Shown here in pieces: positions 34,701-43,694 of a DNA stretch of 64,000 nucleotides; positions within the stretch are counted from its first letter, which is position 1; each line of letters opens with the position of its first letter. The translations under genes were made by a program, and so were the position numbers. The notes under the pieces were generated by a model that saw only the letters and a list, made by a program, of their open reading frames with translations, made no database searches and was not told where the DNA came from. The stretch is from Pseudomonas viciae (GTDB taxonomy: Bacteria > Pseudomonadota > Gammaproteobacteria > Pseudomonadales > Pseudomonadaceae), in the NCBI RefSeq assembly GCF_004786035.1, contig NZ_CP035088.1, positions 212,001-276,000 on the forward strand, read 5' to 3'.

Positions 34701-34773
34701 CCTGCTGACGTTGCTGTTCCTGCCGGCGCTGTATGTGGCCTGGTACAAGATTCGCGAGCCGAAACGCGATTGA
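31726..34773 (+). CDS. RND efflux permease (TriC-like)
   Basis: 1015 residues, the length of the HAE1/HME-type RND pumps. Twelve membrane helices in the 1+5+1+5 pattern are apparent: first helix SFVWYLMFVALLMGVFSYM, and the cluster from FEAVIIVLVVSFISLGIRAG. The proton-relay aspartates are probably in IIALGLLVDDAMITVEMMVT (DD pair in TM4). Periplasmic porter segments include WPGATQEETLKQVTDRIE and PGVIDAGPERISVR-like loops. It exports small hydrophobic compounds by proton motive force. No outer-membrane channel gene is in the operon. TriC relatives export biocides such as triclosan; the substrate here is unknown. A REP follows the stop. Confidence 0.92.
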   Translation: MKGPFNLSEWALRHQSFVWYLMFVALLMGVFSYMNLGREEDPSFTIKTMIIQTRWPGATQEETLKQVTDRIEKKLEELDSLDYVKSYTRPGESTVFVYLLDTTGAKEIPEIWYQVRKKIDDIRGDFPQGLQGPGFNDEFGDVYGSVYAFTGDGLSMRQLRDYVEKVRAEIRDVPGLGKVEMLGEQDEVLYLNFSTRKLAALGIDQRQVVQSLQSQNAVTPAGVIDAGPERISVRTSGQFQSEKDLANVNLRLNDRFYRLADIADISRGYVDPATPMFRFNGTPAIGLAIAMKKGGNIQDFGQALHARMNELTADLPVGVGVHTVSDQAEVVEEAVGGFTSALFEAVIIVLVVSFISLGIRAGLVVACSIPLVLAMVFLFMEYSGITMQRISLGALIIALGLLVDDAMITVEMMVTRLEKGETKEQAATFAYTSTAFPMLTGTLVTVAGFVPIGLNASSAGEYTFTLFAVIAVAMLVSWIVAVLFAPVIGVHILSTNVKPHSNEPGRIGRAFNGGLLWAMRNRWWAIGITVLLFVLAVFSMRFVQNQFFPSSDRPEILVDLNLPQNASLDETRKAVDRLEATLKGDPDIARWSTYIGEGAIRFYLPLDQQLQNPYYAQLVIVSNGLESRTALTERLQKRLREDFVGVGSYVQALEMGPPVGRPIQYRVSGKDVDQVRKHAIELATELDKNSHIGEIIYDWNEPGKVLRIDIAQDKARQLGLSSDDVAKLMNSIVSGSPVTQVNDDIYLINVVGRAEDAERGSPETLQNLQIVTPSGTSIPLLAFATVRYELEQPLVWRRDRKPTITIKAAVRDEIQPTDLVKQLQPDIDKFAAGLPVGYKVATGGTVEESSKAQGPIASVVPLMLFLMATFLMIQLHSVQKLFLVASVAPLGLIGVVLALVPTGTPMGFVAILGILALIGIIIRNSVILVTQIDEYERDGYEPWDAVVEATQHRRRPILLTAAAASLGMIPIAREVFWGPMAYAMIGGIIIATLLTLLFLPALYVAWYKIREPKRD

Positions 34774-34790
34774 AGGGCCGCAGTTTAGCC

Positions 34791-34832
34791 CTGTGGCGAG
34801 GGCGCTTGCTCCCGCTGGGCGCGAAGCGCCCC
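34791..34832. repeat. REP-like palindrome, GGCGAGGGCGC type
   Basis: CTGTGGCGAGGGCGCTTGCT followed by a GGGCGCGAAGCGCCC hairpin, between the convergent RND permease and cadA genes. Only half of a REPIN is recognisable. Confidence 0.7.
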
Positions 34833-34863
34833 CGACAAGGCCCGTCCAGCCACCCAGGACTTC

Positions 34864-37083
34864 TTATTTACGCAACAGCCGCAACCCATTGAACACCACC
34901 AACAAACTCACCCCCATGTCGGCAAACACCGCCATCCACATGGTCGCGAGCCCGGCAAAGGTCACCCCAAGAAAAATCGCCTTGATGACCAGCGCCAAGG
35001 CGATGTTCTGTTTCAGGATGCTTGAGGTCTGCCGCGACAGGCGAATGAATGTCGGAATCTTGCGCAGATCATCGTCCATCAAGGCGACATCGGCAGTCTC
35101 AATGGCCGTGTCGGTACCCGCCGCCGCCATGGCGAAGCCGATTTCCGAACGGGCCAGTGCCGGTGCGTCGTTGATGCCGTCGCCCACCATGCCGACGCGG
35201 TGACCCAGGGTGTACAAATCTTCGATGGCTTGCAGCTTGTCCTCCGGCAACAAATCACCGCGGGCCTGGTCCATGCCCACTTGCGCGGCAATCGCTTCGG
35301 CAGTGTGGGCGTTGTCGCCGGTGAGCATCAGGGTCTTGATGCCCAGCTCATGCAGTTGTTGGATGGCTTCGCGGCTGGATTCCTTCACGGTATCGGCCAC
35401 GGCAAACAGCGCCAGGGGACCCGAGGCGTCGAGCAGCAGCACCACGGATTTGCCCTGTTTTTCCAGGGCGAAGAGTTTTGCTTCCAGTTCGGGGGAGCAC
35501 AGGCCCAAGTCTTCCACCAGGCGGTGATTGCCCAAGTGATAGGTCTGGCCGTTGATGTCGCCGCGAACCCCTCGTCCTGGGAGTGCTGCGAAGTTATCCA
35601 CACGCGGCGCCGGCGCTTGCTTATCCACAGCCGCGTTGGCAATCGCCCGGGATACCGGGTGGTCGGAGCGGGCGGCGAGGCTGGCGGCCAGGGCCGGGGC
35701 GCTGCTCTCCACGGTCGGGTCCAGTGCCACGTAGTCGGTTTGCACCGGTTTGCCGTGGGTGATCGTGCCGGTCTTGTCCAGGGCCAGGTAGTCGAGCTTG
35801 TAGCCACCCTCCAGGTACACGCCGCCCTTGACCAGAATGCCTTTGCGCGCTGCTGCGGCAAGGCCGCTGACGATGGTCACCGGGGTGGAAATCACCAGTG
35901 CGCAAGGGCACGCCACCACCAACAGCACCAGTGCCCGGTAGATCCAGTCGAACCACGCCGCCCCCATGAACAGCGGCGGGATAACGGCCACGGCCAGGGC
36001 CAGGACAAATACGGCCGGGGTGTAGATTTTCGAAAACTGATCAACGAAGCGCTGGGTCGGTGCGCGGGAGCCCTGGGCCTGTTCCACGGCGTGGATGATC
36101 CGCGCCAGGGTGGAGTGATCGGCCGCCGCGGTCACGCTGAATTCCAATTCACCGGCCTGGTTGATGGTGCCGGCAAACACCTTGTCGCCGATGGTTTTTT
36201 CCACCGGCAGGCTCTCGCCAGTGATCGGTGCCTGGTCAATGGTCGAACGGCCGGCGACCACGTCGCCGTCCAAGCCAACGCGCTCGCCGGGGCGCACCCG
36301 CACCCGCGCGCCGAGGGTGACGGTCTTGACATCCTGGGCCCGCCAGGTGCCATCGGCCTGTTGTACGGTGGCCTGTTCCGGGGCCATCTGCATCAGGCCG
36401 CTGATGGCGTTGCGCGCCCGATCCAGGGATTTGGCTTCGATCAGCTCCGCCACGGTGAACAGGAACATCACCATCGCTGCTTCCGGCCATTGGCCGATCA
36501 GTACTGCACCGGTCACCGCGATGCTCATCAGCGCGTTGATGTTCAGGTTGCGGTTTTTCAGGGCGATCCAGCCCTTCTTGTAGGTACCCAGGCCGCCGCT
36601 GAGGATCGACACCAATGCCACCAGCGCAACCACCCAATTGGGTGCGGCGTTGGTGAAGTGGATCAGCTCGGCACCCAGGGCGGCGACACCGGACAGCGCC
36701 AACGGCCACCAGGGCTTGGCCGGAGCGGGCGAGCTGTTGGTTGCTTTCTCCTGGTCGGACTTCAACGGCTCGGCCTGCATGCCCAGGGATTGGATCGCAC
36801 TGATGATCGGCCCATCGCTGGGCAGATCGTGGGTCACGCCCAATACGCGATTGATCAGGTTGAATTCCAGTTGCTGCACGCCTTCGAGCTTGCCGAGCTT
36901 GTTCTGGATCAGCGTTTGTTCAGTGGGGCAGTCCATGGCTTCGATGCGAAAACTGCTTAGCCGTGCACCGTCCGTCGGCGCTTTGCCGAGGATGACCTGC
37001 GACGGGGCTGCTTTCGAGGCGCAGCAGGAGTGCCCGTGGTCATGGCCGTGGTCCGGCTTGTGGGTATGAATGGAATCGCTCAT
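34864..37083 (-). CDS. cadA: Heavy-metal P1B-type ATPase (Cd/Zn/Pb exporter)
   Basis: 739 residues. A His-rich N-terminus (HTHKPDHGHDHGHSCC) and a degenerate heavy-metal-associated domain (IEAMDCPTEQTLIQNKLG) precede six to eight membrane helices. The transport site CPC is in VVACPCALVISTPV, the phosphorylation aspartate in DKTGTITHGKP, the hinge in MVGDGINDAPAL, and the HP motif in SDHPVSRAI. This pattern is that of ZntA/CadA exporters for Cd2+, Zn2+ and Pb2+ across the inner membrane. It is divergent from a MerR-family regulator, with a matching promoter (see there), so the metal itself induces expression. Confidence 0.95.
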   Translation of the reverse strand: MSDSIHTHKPDHGHDHGHSCCASKAAPSQVILGKAPTDGARLSSFRIEAMDCPTEQTLIQNKLGKLEGVQQLEFNLINRVLGVTHDLPSDGPIISAIQSLGMQAEPLKSDQEKATNSSPAPAKPWWPLALSGVAALGAELIHFTNAAPNWVVALVALVSILSGGLGTYKKGWIALKNRNLNINALMSIAVTGAVLIGQWPEAAMVMFLFTVAELIEAKSLDRARNAISGLMQMAPEQATVQQADGTWRAQDVKTVTLGARVRVRPGERVGLDGDVVAGRSTIDQAPITGESLPVEKTIGDKVFAGTINQAGELEFSVTAAADHSTLARIIHAVEQAQGSRAPTQRFVDQFSKIYTPAVFVLALAVAVIPPLFMGAAWFDWIYRALVLLVVACPCALVISTPVTIVSGLAAAARKGILVKGGVYLEGGYKLDYLALDKTGTITHGKPVQTDYVALDPTVESSAPALAASLAARSDHPVSRAIANAAVDKQAPAPRVDNFAALPGRGVRGDINGQTYHLGNHRLVEDLGLCSPELEAKLFALEKQGKSVVLLLDASGPLALFAVADTVKESSREAIQQLHELGIKTLMLTGDNAHTAEAIAAQVGMDQARGDLLPEDKLQAIEDLYTLGHRVGMVGDGINDAPALARSEIGFAMAAAGTDTAIETADVALMDDDLRKIPTFIRLSRQTSSILKQNIALALVIKAIFLGVTFAGLATMWMAVFADMGVSLLVVFNGLRLLRK

Positions 37084-37115
37084 CGGGTTACGTCCGTGAA
37101 AAGTGCCTGTTGCAC

Positions 37116-37146
37116 AGTAAAGACCCTGTAGCCACTATAGGGTCAA
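37116..37146 (-). promoter_or_regulatory. MerR-type cadA promoter and CadR operator
   Basis: On the minus strand TTGACC (37146-37141) and TTTACT (37121-37116) are 19 bases apart, the overlong spacer typical of MerR-activated promoters. A near-perfect dyad at 37123-37143 (ACCCTGTAG and CTATAGGGT arms around CCA) fills the spacer, matching known CadR boxes. The divergent cadR start lies at 37170. Confidence 0.85.
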
Positions 37147-37169
37147 GCACCTATTTGGGAGGCAACGCC

Positions 37170-37616
37170 ATGAAGATTGGAGAACTGGCAAAGATCACCG
37201 ACTGCCAGGTCGAAACCATCCGCTATTACGAACGCGAAGGCCTGTTGCCGGAACCGGCCCGCAGTGACGGCAATTACCGCGTCTACACCCAGGCTCATGC
37301 CGAGCGACTGACCTTTATTCGCAACTGCCGCACCCTGGACATGACCCTGGAGGAGATCCGCAGCCTCCTGACCTTGCGCGACAGTCCCCAGGACCAGTGC
37401 GAAAGCGTCAACGCGCTGATCGACGAGCACATCCACCACGTCAAGGCCCGCATCGACGGCCTGCTGGCCCTGCAGGCACAACTGATCGACCTGCGCCATC
37501 GCTGCAGCGAAGGGCCGGATCTGGAGCAGTGCGGGATTTTGCAGCGCCTGGAGGTGAGCGGGGCGGTGGCGCCCGAGGTGGAGCATTCACATGTGGGCAG
37601 GAGTCATGGGCATTGA
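37170..37616 (+). CDS. cadR: CadR, MerR-family metal-responsive regulator
   Basis: 148 residues from the ATG at 37170, with GGAGG seven bases upstream. The winged helix (MKIGELAKITDCQVETIRYY) and dimer helix are typical of MerR. Metal-ligand cysteines occur at DQCESVNAL (Cys77-type), HRCSEGPDLEQCGIL, and a His-rich end (EHSHVGRSHGH), as in CadR of Pseudomonas, which senses Cd2+ and Zn2+. It binds the operator in the shared intergenic region and twists the 19-bp-spaced cadA promoter. The earlier in-frame codons from 37110 overlap the operator and are not used. Confidence 0.93.
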   Translation: MKIGELAKITDCQVETIRYYEREGLLPEPARSDGNYRVYTQAHAERLTFIRNCRTLDMTLEEIRSLLTLRDSPQDQCESVNALIDEHIHHVKARIDGLLALQAQLIDLRHRCSEGPDLEQCGILQRLEVSGAVAPEVEHSHVGRSHGH

Positions 37617-37651
37617 GCCCCTGTCGCCAATCTCGAACACACTGAGCCCTT

Positions 37652-37741
37652 TGTGGGAGCGAGCTTGCTCGCGATAGCGGAGTTTCAGTCACATCAATGG
37701 TGCATGTGAAGCCGCTATCGCGAGCAAGCTCGCTCCCACAG
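37652..37741. repeat. REPIN
   Basis: GGGAGCGAGCTTGCTCGCGA at 37656-37675 and its inverse at about 37719-37738, flanking a 40-base centre, between convergent cadR and thyA. Confidence 0.9.
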
Positions 37742-37757
37742 GGGATGGTGGTGTGGC

Positions 37758-38729
37758 TTAGACCGCCATCGGCGCGGTCATCGGTGCGTGGTGCTGGTAG
37801 CCTTCGAGGGAGAAGTCGCTGGGCTCCACGAGCTCCAGCCACTCAGGCTGGTACACACCGGTCTTGGCGAACTCCGGCACACGCTCGGAAATCACCAGTT
37901 TCGGCATCGGGAATGGCTCGCGCTTGAGCTGTTCCTTGAGCATGTCCAAGTGGTTTTCGTAGACGTGGGCATCGCCGATGAAATAGGTGAACCAGCGCGG
38001 CGTGTAGCCGGTCAGGCGACCGATCAGGCTCAGCAGCGCGGCGCCTTCAGTGAGATTGAACGGCGTGCCCAGGCCCAGGTCGTTGGAGCGGATGTAGAGG
38101 GTCAGGGAAATCTCCTTGGTCTCGACATTCGGGTGGAACTGGTAAAGCAGATGGCACGGCGGCAGGGCCATTTCATCGAGTTGGGCGCAGTTCCAGCCGT
38201 GGAACAGGATACGGCGGCTACCCGGATCCTTGATGATGGTGTCGACGCACTGGCGCACCTGGTCGATGGCCTTGTACAGCACCACGTAGGCCTGGTCGTT
38301 TTCTTCGCCTTCGGCGATCTGCCGATAGCCCTGGGCCAGGGTCTGTTCGATGGCCGCCGGGTTGCTCAGGGGAATCTGCTTGTAGGCCGGCCATTTGCGC
38401 CATTGCACGCCGTAGATCTCGCCCAAGTCGTCTTCGCCCTGACGGAACGGGTTGGCCAGCCACTGGGCGTTTTCGTTGGCGTTCTGGTCCCAGACCTTGC
38501 AGCCCAGGGCGCGGAATTCGGCGGCGTTGTTCACGCCGCGCAGGAAGCCGCACATCTCGCCGATGGCCGACTTGAAGGCCAGCTTGCGGGTGGTAATGGC
38601 CGGGAAGCCATTCTTCAAGTCATAGCGCAGCATAGCGCCGGGGAGGCTGATGGTGTTGACACCCGTGCGGTTGGCTTGTCGGGTGCCGTGCTCGATGACA
38701 TTGGCCACCAGATCGAGATATTGCTTCAT
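37758..38729 (-). CDS. thyA: Thymidylate synthase
   Basis: 323 residues. Converts dUMP to dTMP with methylene-tetrahydrofolate. The active-site cysteine is in [12 protein letters not shown], the dUMP-binding arginines in [12 protein letters not shown], and folate/dUMP contacts in [10 protein letters not shown] and [12 protein letters not shown]. It is longer than the 264-residue E. coli enzyme because of an insert near 90-155 ([13 protein letters not shown]..), as in other Pseudomonas and long-form ThyA proteins. It lies 48 bases downstream of lgt in the same direction; the lgt-thyA pair is conserved in Proteobacteria. Confidence 0.97.
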   Translation of the reverse strand: MKQYLDLVANVIEHGTRQANRTGVNTISLPGAMLRYDLKNGFPAITTRKLAFKSAIGEMCGFLRGVNNAAEFRALGCKVWDQNANENAQWLANPFRQGEDDLGEIYGVQWRKWPAYKQIPLSNPAAIEQTLAQGYRQIAEGEENDQAYVVLYKAIDQVRQCVDTIIKDPGSRRILFHGWNCAQLDEMALPPCHLLYQFHPNVETKEISLTLYIRSNDLGLGTPFNLTEGAALLSLIGRLTGYTPRWFTYFIGDAHVYENHLDMLKEQLKREPFPMPKLVISERVPEFAKTGVYQPEWLELVEPSDFSLEGYQHHAPMTAPMAV

Positions 38730-38776
38730 GTGTTACCTGTGTCCTTGAGTCCGGAGCGGTGCTCTGGACTTCGAAT

Positions 38777-39586
38777 TTAAACCTTGGCTGCCGCAGCCGG
38801 CGCACGATGATAAGCCAGCCAGATCAGCGCCAGGCCACCGATGATCATCGGCAGGCACAGCAACTGGCCCATGGTCAGCCAGTTCCACGCCAGGTAGCCG
38901 AGCTGGGCATCTGGTACGCGGACGAATTCGACGACGAAGCGGAAGATGCCATAAAAAAGGGCAAACATGCCCGACACCGCCATGGTTGGCCGCGGCTTGC
39001 GCGAGAACAGCCAGAGAATCAGGAATAGTGCCACGCCTTCGAGGGCGAACTGATAAAGCTGCGACGGGTGGCGCGGCAATTGCGCCGGGTCGCTGAACGG
39101 CGGGAAGATCATCGCCCACGGCACGTCGGTCGGTTTGCCCCACAATTCGGCATTGATGAAGTTGCCGATGCGCCCGGCGCCCAGGCCGATCGGCACCATC
39201 GGCGCGACGAAGTCCATCAGCTGGAAAAACGACTTGTTGTTGCGCTTGCCGAACCACAGTGCTGCCAGCATCACGCCGATGAACCCGCCGTGGAACGACA
39301 TACCGCCCTTCCAGACCTCGAAGATCAGCGTCGGGTTGGCCAGGTACGCGCTCATGTCGTAGAACAATACGTAACCCAGGCGGCCACCGACGATCACGCC
39401 CATGGATAGCCAGAACACCAGGTCGGAGAGCTTTTCCTTGTTCCAGGTCGGGTCGAAACGGTTGAGCCGGCGCGACGCCAGCAGCCAGGCGCCGCCGATA
39501 CCGATCAGGTACATCAAGCCGTACCAGTGGATTTTCAGCGGGCCGATGGCCAGGGCTACCGGATCGATCTGCGGGTAAGGCAGCAT
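38777..39586 (-). CDS. lgt: Prolipoprotein diacylglyceryl transferase
   Basis: 269 residues, seven membrane helices. Transfers diacylglycerol from phosphatidylglycerol to the lipobox cysteine of prolipoproteins at the inner membrane. The Lgt signature is present as [17 protein letters not shown], with the essential arginines in [11 protein letters not shown] and the His/Gly loop in [11 protein letters not shown]. The first helix starts directly after the N-terminus ([16 protein letters not shown]). It is followed by thyA and preceded by the TauE-like gene, the same order as in P. aeruginosa PA0340-PA0342 as I recall. Confidence 0.97.
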   Translation of the reverse strand: MLPYPQIDPVALAIGPLKIHWYGLMYLIGIGGAWLLASRRLNRFDPTWNKEKLSDLVFWLSMGVIVGGRLGYVLFYDMSAYLANPTLIFEVWKGGMSFHGGFIGVMLAALWFGKRNNKSFFQLMDFVAPMVPIGLGAGRIGNFINAELWGKPTDVPWAMIFPPFSDPAQLPRHPSQLYQFALEGVALFLILWLFSRKPRPTMAVSGMFALFYGIFRFVVEFVRVPDAQLGYLAWNWLTMGQLLCLPMIIGGLALIWLAYHRAPAAAAKV

Positions 39587-39654
39587 TGATATTCCTCGTA
39601 AACGTCAAAAATACCCGGGCGACACTGCCACCTCGGGATTAAGCCAGGATTGCG

Positions 39655-40437
39655 TCAGAACAGGAAACTTAAGCCTACGCAGAACAGCAAAGCGGCGAAC
39701 AGCCGTTTGAGCAAGCGCGGCGACAGGCGATGAGCCAGTCGAGCACCGAAACGGGCGAAGACCATGCTCGTCAGGGCGATGCCCAACAACGCCGGCAAAT
39801 ACACAAAACCGAGACTATGGGCCGGCAACAGCGGATCGTGCCAGCCCAGAATCATGAAACTTAAAGCGCTGGCCAGGGCGATCGGCAAACCGCAGGCTGA
39901 TGAAGTCGCCACCGCCTGCTGCATTGGCACGCTGCGCCAAGTCAGGAACGGCACGGTCAGCGAACCGCCGCCAATGCCGAAAATCGCCGAGGCCCAGCCG
40001 ATCACCGTGCCGGCCACGGTCAATGCGGCCTTGCCCGGCACCGTGCGGCTGGCCTTGGGCTTGAAATCCAGGGCCAGTTGCACGGAGACGATCATGGCAA
40101 ACACGCCAATGATCTTTTGCAGGTGCGGGCCGGAAATCGCTTCGGCGGTGATCGCGCCGAAACCGGCACCGATCAGGATCCCCACGGTCATCCAGGCGAA
40201 AATCGGCCAGCGCACCGCGCCTTTGCGGTGGTGCTCGCGCACGGCATTCACCGAGGTGAAGATGATCGACGCCAGGGACGTGCCGACGGCCAGGTGCGTC
40301 AACACCTGCGGGTCGAAGCCCTGCAGGGTGAAACTGAACACCAGCACCGGGACGATGATCATCCCGCCCCCCACGCCGAACAACCCGGCCAGCACACCGG
40401 CGCAGGCGCCGAGCAGCAGATAGAGCAAAAATTCCAC
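39655..40437 (-). CDS. TauE/SafE-type sulfite exporter family permease
   Basis: 260 residues with eight hydrophobic segments in two repeated halves, each beginning with a glycine-rich turn: AGLFGVGGGMIIVPVLVF and ASAIFGIGGGSLTVPFLTW. This duplicated GxGGG motif is the hallmark of TauE/SafE (DUF81) anion exporters, which move sulfite or organosulfonates. The actual substrate is unknown. It is upstream of lgt in the same direction, 68 bases apart. Confidence 0.92.
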   Translation of the reverse strand: MEFLLYLLLGACAGVLAGLFGVGGGMIIVPVLVFSFTLQGFDPQVLTHLAVGTSLASIIFTSVNAVREHHRKGAVRWPIFAWMTVGILIGAGFGAITAEAISGPHLQKIIGVFAMIVSVQLALDFKPKASRTVPGKAALTVAGTVIGWASAIFGIGGGSLTVPFLTWRSVPMQQAVATSSACGLPIALASALSFMILGWHDPLLPAHSLGFVYLPALLGIALTSMVFARFGARLAHRLSPRLLKRLFAALLFCVGLSFLF

Positions 40438-40585
40438 CAGCGTCTCCCGCCCATCCCCGAAATAAGAGCGGCATGGTACCGGATCCCTGGCCTTGGGCTC
40501 TAGTGAAGGCGATGGATGTGGGGGCGATGTCTGGGTAGAGTGACTTATTCTTTCAACTGACTGGCATTGCTAACGGGACTACCTG

Positions 40586-41332
40586 ATGTGCCTGATCATA
40601 TTTGCCTGGCGCCCCGGCCACGCCCAGCCACTGATCGTGGCGGCCAACCGCGACGAGTTCTACGCGCGTCCGACCCTGCCCCTGGCCCAGTGGCCAGACG
40701 CGCCCCAGGTCCATGCCGGTCGCGATCTTGAAGCTGGCGGTACCTGGCTCGGCGTTACTGCCGATGGTCGCTTTGCCGCCCTGACCAATATCCGCGATCC
40801 GGGCCAGCTCCCGGCGTTCAAGTCGCGAGGCGAACTGGTGGCGCGGTTCCTGACCGGGAATCTGCCGATTGCCGAGTATTTGAGCGAAATCGTGCCCCGT
40901 GCCGGTGAGTTTGGCGGGTTCAACCTGCTGCTCGGCGATGGCACTGAGCTGTGGCACTTCAACGCTCGCGATACCCAGCCACAGCGCCTGGCTGAGGGTA
41001 TCTATGGCTTGTCGAACGCGGGGCTGAACACGCCATGGCCTAAGGTGCTCAAGGCCCGGGCCGCACTGGCCGAGGTGCTGGACGATCCGCAGCCCGAGGC
41101 CCTGTTGGCGCTGCTGAATGACCCGCAGCCTGCTCCGGTGGCTGAACTGCCGGATACGGGCGTGGGGCTGGCGACCGAGATGTTGCTGTCGAGTGTGTTC
41201 ATTGCCAGCCCGGCTTATGGGACGCGGGCGAGTACGGCGCTGATTATCCATGCCGATGGGAGTCGGCATATGGTCGAGCGCAGCTTCGGGCCCCTTGGAG
41301 GGCATTTGGGGGAGGTGGAGGTCAGGATCTAG
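40586..41332 (+). CDS. NRDE (TANGO2-like) family protein
   Basis: 248 residues. It begins MCLIIFAWRP and has the family signature AANRDEFYARPT, with Cys2 directly after Met, as in N-terminal nucleophile-type proteins. Further conserved parts are GGTWLGVTADGRFAALTNIR and IYGLSNAGLNTPWPKV. Human TANGO2 and bacterial relatives have been linked to heme and lipid handling, but the biochemical role here is not known. It is a single gene, divergent from the TauE-like gene, with a REP palindrome after it. Confidence 0.93.
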   Translation: MCLIIFAWRPGHAQPLIVAANRDEFYARPTLPLAQWPDAPQVHAGRDLEAGGTWLGVTADGRFAALTNIRDPGQLPAFKSRGELVARFLTGNLPIAEYLSEIVPRAGEFGGFNLLLGDGTELWHFNARDTQPQRLAEGIYGLSNAGLNTPWPKVLKARAALAEVLDDPQPEALLALLNDPQPAPVAELPDTGVGLATEMLLSSVFIASPAYGTRASTALIIHADGSRHMVERSFGPLGGHLGEVEVRI

Positions 41333-41355
41333 CTTTTGTGATATCAGGTCTGGCC

Positions 41356-41379
41356 CTATCGCGAGCAAGCTCGCGATAG
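41356..41379. repeat. Perfect REP-core palindrome
   Basis: A 10-bp stem CTATCGCGAG / CTCGCGATAG around the loop CAAG. It lies between the convergent NRDE and ptsP genes and could act as a transcription end point for both. Confidence 0.8.
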
Positions 41380-41392
41380 AGGCGCCGCAGGT

Positions 41393-43672
41393 TCAGAGCG
41401 TCTTGTTCGAAGCCGGATTGATCATCCGCGCCAGCCCAAGGTTCTTCAGCGCCAGCTGCAAGGAGCTGTGGATCACTTGCGGGTTGTCGATGGTCATCAC
41501 CTCGGCCAGCAACTCCTGGGCCTTGCTGAGGTTGATCTGGCGCAGCATCCACTTCACTTTCGGCAGGTTGGTGGCGTTCATCGACAGGCTGTCAAAACCC
41601 ATCGCCATCAGCAGCACCGCCGCTGCCGGGTCACCGGCCATTTCGCCACAGATGCTCACCGGCTTGCCTTCGGCATGGGCGTCACGCACCACATTCTGCA
41701 AGGCTTGCAGCACCGCCGGATGCAGGTAGTCGTACAGATCGGCGACCCGTGGGTTGTTGCGGTCCACGGCCAACAGGTATTGGGTCAGGTCGTTGGAGCC
41801 CACCGACAGGAAGTCCACCTGCCGTGCCAGTTCCTTGGTTTGGTACACCGCCGCCGGAATCTCGATCATCACGCCCACTGGCGGCATCGGCACGTCGGTG
41901 CCTTCGTCGCGCACTTCGCCCCAGGCCCGGTGGATCAGGTGCAGGGCTTCTTCCAGTTCATGGGTGCCGGAGATCATCGGCAACAGGATGCGCAGGTTAT
42001 TCAGGCCTTCGCTGGCCTTGAGCATGGCGCGGGCCTGGACCAGGAAGATTTCCGGGTGGTCGAGGGTCACGCGAATGCCACGCCAGCCGAGGAACGGGTT
42101 GTCTTCCTTGATCGGGAAGTAGGACAGGGACTTGTCGCCGCCGATGTCCAGGCTGCGCATGGTCACCGGTTGCGGGTGGAACGCGGCCAGCTGTTCGCGG
42201 TAGATCGCCAGCTGTTCCTTTTCGCTGGGGAAGCGCTGGTTGATCATGAACGGCACTTCGGTGCGGTACAGGCCCACGCCCTCGGCGCCACGTTTCTGCG
42301 CCCGGGCGACGTCGGCCAGCAGGCCGGTGTTGACCCACAGTGGCATGCGGTGGCCGTCGAGGGTCACGCAAGGGAGGTCTCGCAACGCGTCCAGGCCCAG
42401 GGACAGTTGTTTCTCTTCCTCCACCACATCGGCGAACTGCTTGCGCAGTACTTCGCTGGGGTTGGTGTAGACCTCGCCGTGGTAGCCGTCGACGATCATC
42501 TGGATGCCGTCAACCTTGGAGTACGGCAGGTCCACCAGGCCCATCACCGTCGGGATGCCCATGGCCCGGGCCAGGATCGCCACGTGGGAGTTGCCCGAAC
42601 CCAATACCGAGACCAGCCCCGCCAGCTTGCCTTCGGGCACTTCGCCGAGCATGGCCGGCGTCAGTTCCTCGCTGACCAGGATGGTGTTGTCCGGGTAGAC
42701 CAGGGTCTGCTGGCGCTCCTGCTGCAAGTACGCCAGCAGCCGGCGGCCGAGGTCCTTGACGTCGGAGGCGCGCTCGCGCAGGTAGGCGTCGTCCATCAGT
42801 TCGAAACGGTTGACGTGGTCGGTCACCACCTGGCGCAACGCACCCTGGGCCCATTGGCCGGTCTTGATGACCGTGGTCACTTCGCTGCCCAGGGAGGCGT
42901 CGTCGAGCATCATCAGGTAGACGTCGAACAGCGCACGCTCTTCAGGGCGCAGCTGCGTCGCCAGCTTGGCCGACAGGGCGCGCATGTCGGCGCGCACGCC
43001 TTCGATGGCGGTCTTGAACAGCCCCAGCTCGGCGTTGATGTCGGTGATGGTCTTGTCCGGAACCACGTCGAGGTCGGCGGGTGGCAACATGACCACCGCC
43101 GTACCCACTGCTGCGCCCGGTGAGCCTGGCACGCCAACGAACTTGGCTTCCTGGATGCCCTTGCCCTGGCGCCCCAGGCCGCTGATCGAGCCGGTGGCCT
43201 CGGCGTGGGCGATAACCCCGGCCAGTTGCGCGCTCATGGTCACGAGGAAGGCTTCTTCCCCCTCGTCGAACTGGCGGCGCTCTTTTTGCTGGATGACCAA
43301 CACGCCGACAACGCGGCGGTGGTGGATGATCGGTGCCCCGAGGAATGAGGCGTAGCGTTCCTCGCCCGTTTCGGCGAAGTAGCGGTAGCGCGGGTGATCC
43401 GCGGCGTTTTCGAGGTTCAGGGGTTCTTCGCGCGTGCCGACCAGGCCGACCAGACCTTCATTGGGCGCCATGCTGACCTTGCCGATCGAGCGCTTGTTCA
43501 AGCCCTCGGTGGCCATCAGCACGAAACGGTTGGTCTCGGGGTCCAGCAGGTAGACCGAGCAGACCTGGCTGCCCATGGCCTCTTTGACGCGCAACACAAT
43601 AATCCCCAACGCCGCCTTGAGATCCTTGGCGGAGTTAACTTCCTGGACGATCTTGCGCAGCGTATTGAGCAT
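41393..43672 (-). CDS. ptsP: Nitrogen-PTS phosphoenolpyruvate-protein phosphotransferase EI-Ntr
   Basis: 759 residues. An N-terminal GAF domain (about 1-165; LGAPIIHHRRVVGVLVIQQK) precedes the EI helical domain, the phosphohistidine swivel (LGSGNSHVAILARAMGIPTV, with the active His in SHVAI) and the PEP-binding TIM barrel (GVGLYRTEVPFM; DIGGDKSLSYF; SVGSNDLTQYLLAVDRNN; ICGEMAGDP). It starts the nitrogen phosphotransfer chain PtsP-PtsO-PtsN. It lies 22 bases downstream of rppH on the same strand, the usual rppH-ptsP operon. All active-site motifs look intact. Confidence 0.97.
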   Translation of the reverse strand: MLNTLRKIVQEVNSAKDLKAALGIIVLRVKEAMGSQVCSVYLLDPETNRFVLMATEGLNKRSIGKVSMAPNEGLVGLVGTREEPLNLENAADHPRYRYFAETGEERYASFLGAPIIHHRRVVGVLVIQQKERRQFDEGEEAFLVTMSAQLAGVIAHAEATGSISGLGRQGKGIQEAKFVGVPGSPGAAVGTAVVMLPPADLDVVPDKTITDINAELGLFKTAIEGVRADMRALSAKLATQLRPEERALFDVYLMMLDDASLGSEVTTVIKTGQWAQGALRQVVTDHVNRFELMDDAYLRERASDVKDLGRRLLAYLQQERQQTLVYPDNTILVSEELTPAMLGEVPEGKLAGLVSVLGSGNSHVAILARAMGIPTVMGLVDLPYSKVDGIQMIVDGYHGEVYTNPSEVLRKQFADVVEEEKQLSLGLDALRDLPCVTLDGHRMPLWVNTGLLADVARAQKRGAEGVGLYRTEVPFMINQRFPSEKEQLAIYREQLAAFHPQPVTMRSLDIGGDKSLSYFPIKEDNPFLGWRGIRVTLDHPEIFLVQARAMLKASEGLNNLRILLPMISGTHELEEALHLIHRAWGEVRDEGTDVPMPPVGVMIEIPAAVYQTKELARQVDFLSVGSNDLTQYLLAVDRNNPRVADLYDYLHPAVLQALQNVVRDAHAEGKPVSICGEMAGDPAAAVLLMAMGFDSLSMNATNLPKVKWMLRQINLSKAQELLAEVMTIDNPQVIHSSLQLALKNLGLARMINPASNKTL

Positions 43673-43694
43673 GGCTCGGGGTCGAACTCCGTCG

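Noticed and set aside
35200..36960. 586-codon ORF opposite cadA
   Set aside because: Shadow frame with Gly/His/Gln-rich composition; cadA on the other strand has every P-type ATPase motif.
41468..43123. 551-codon ORF opposite ptsP
   Set aside because: Shadow of ptsP with no recognisable domains.
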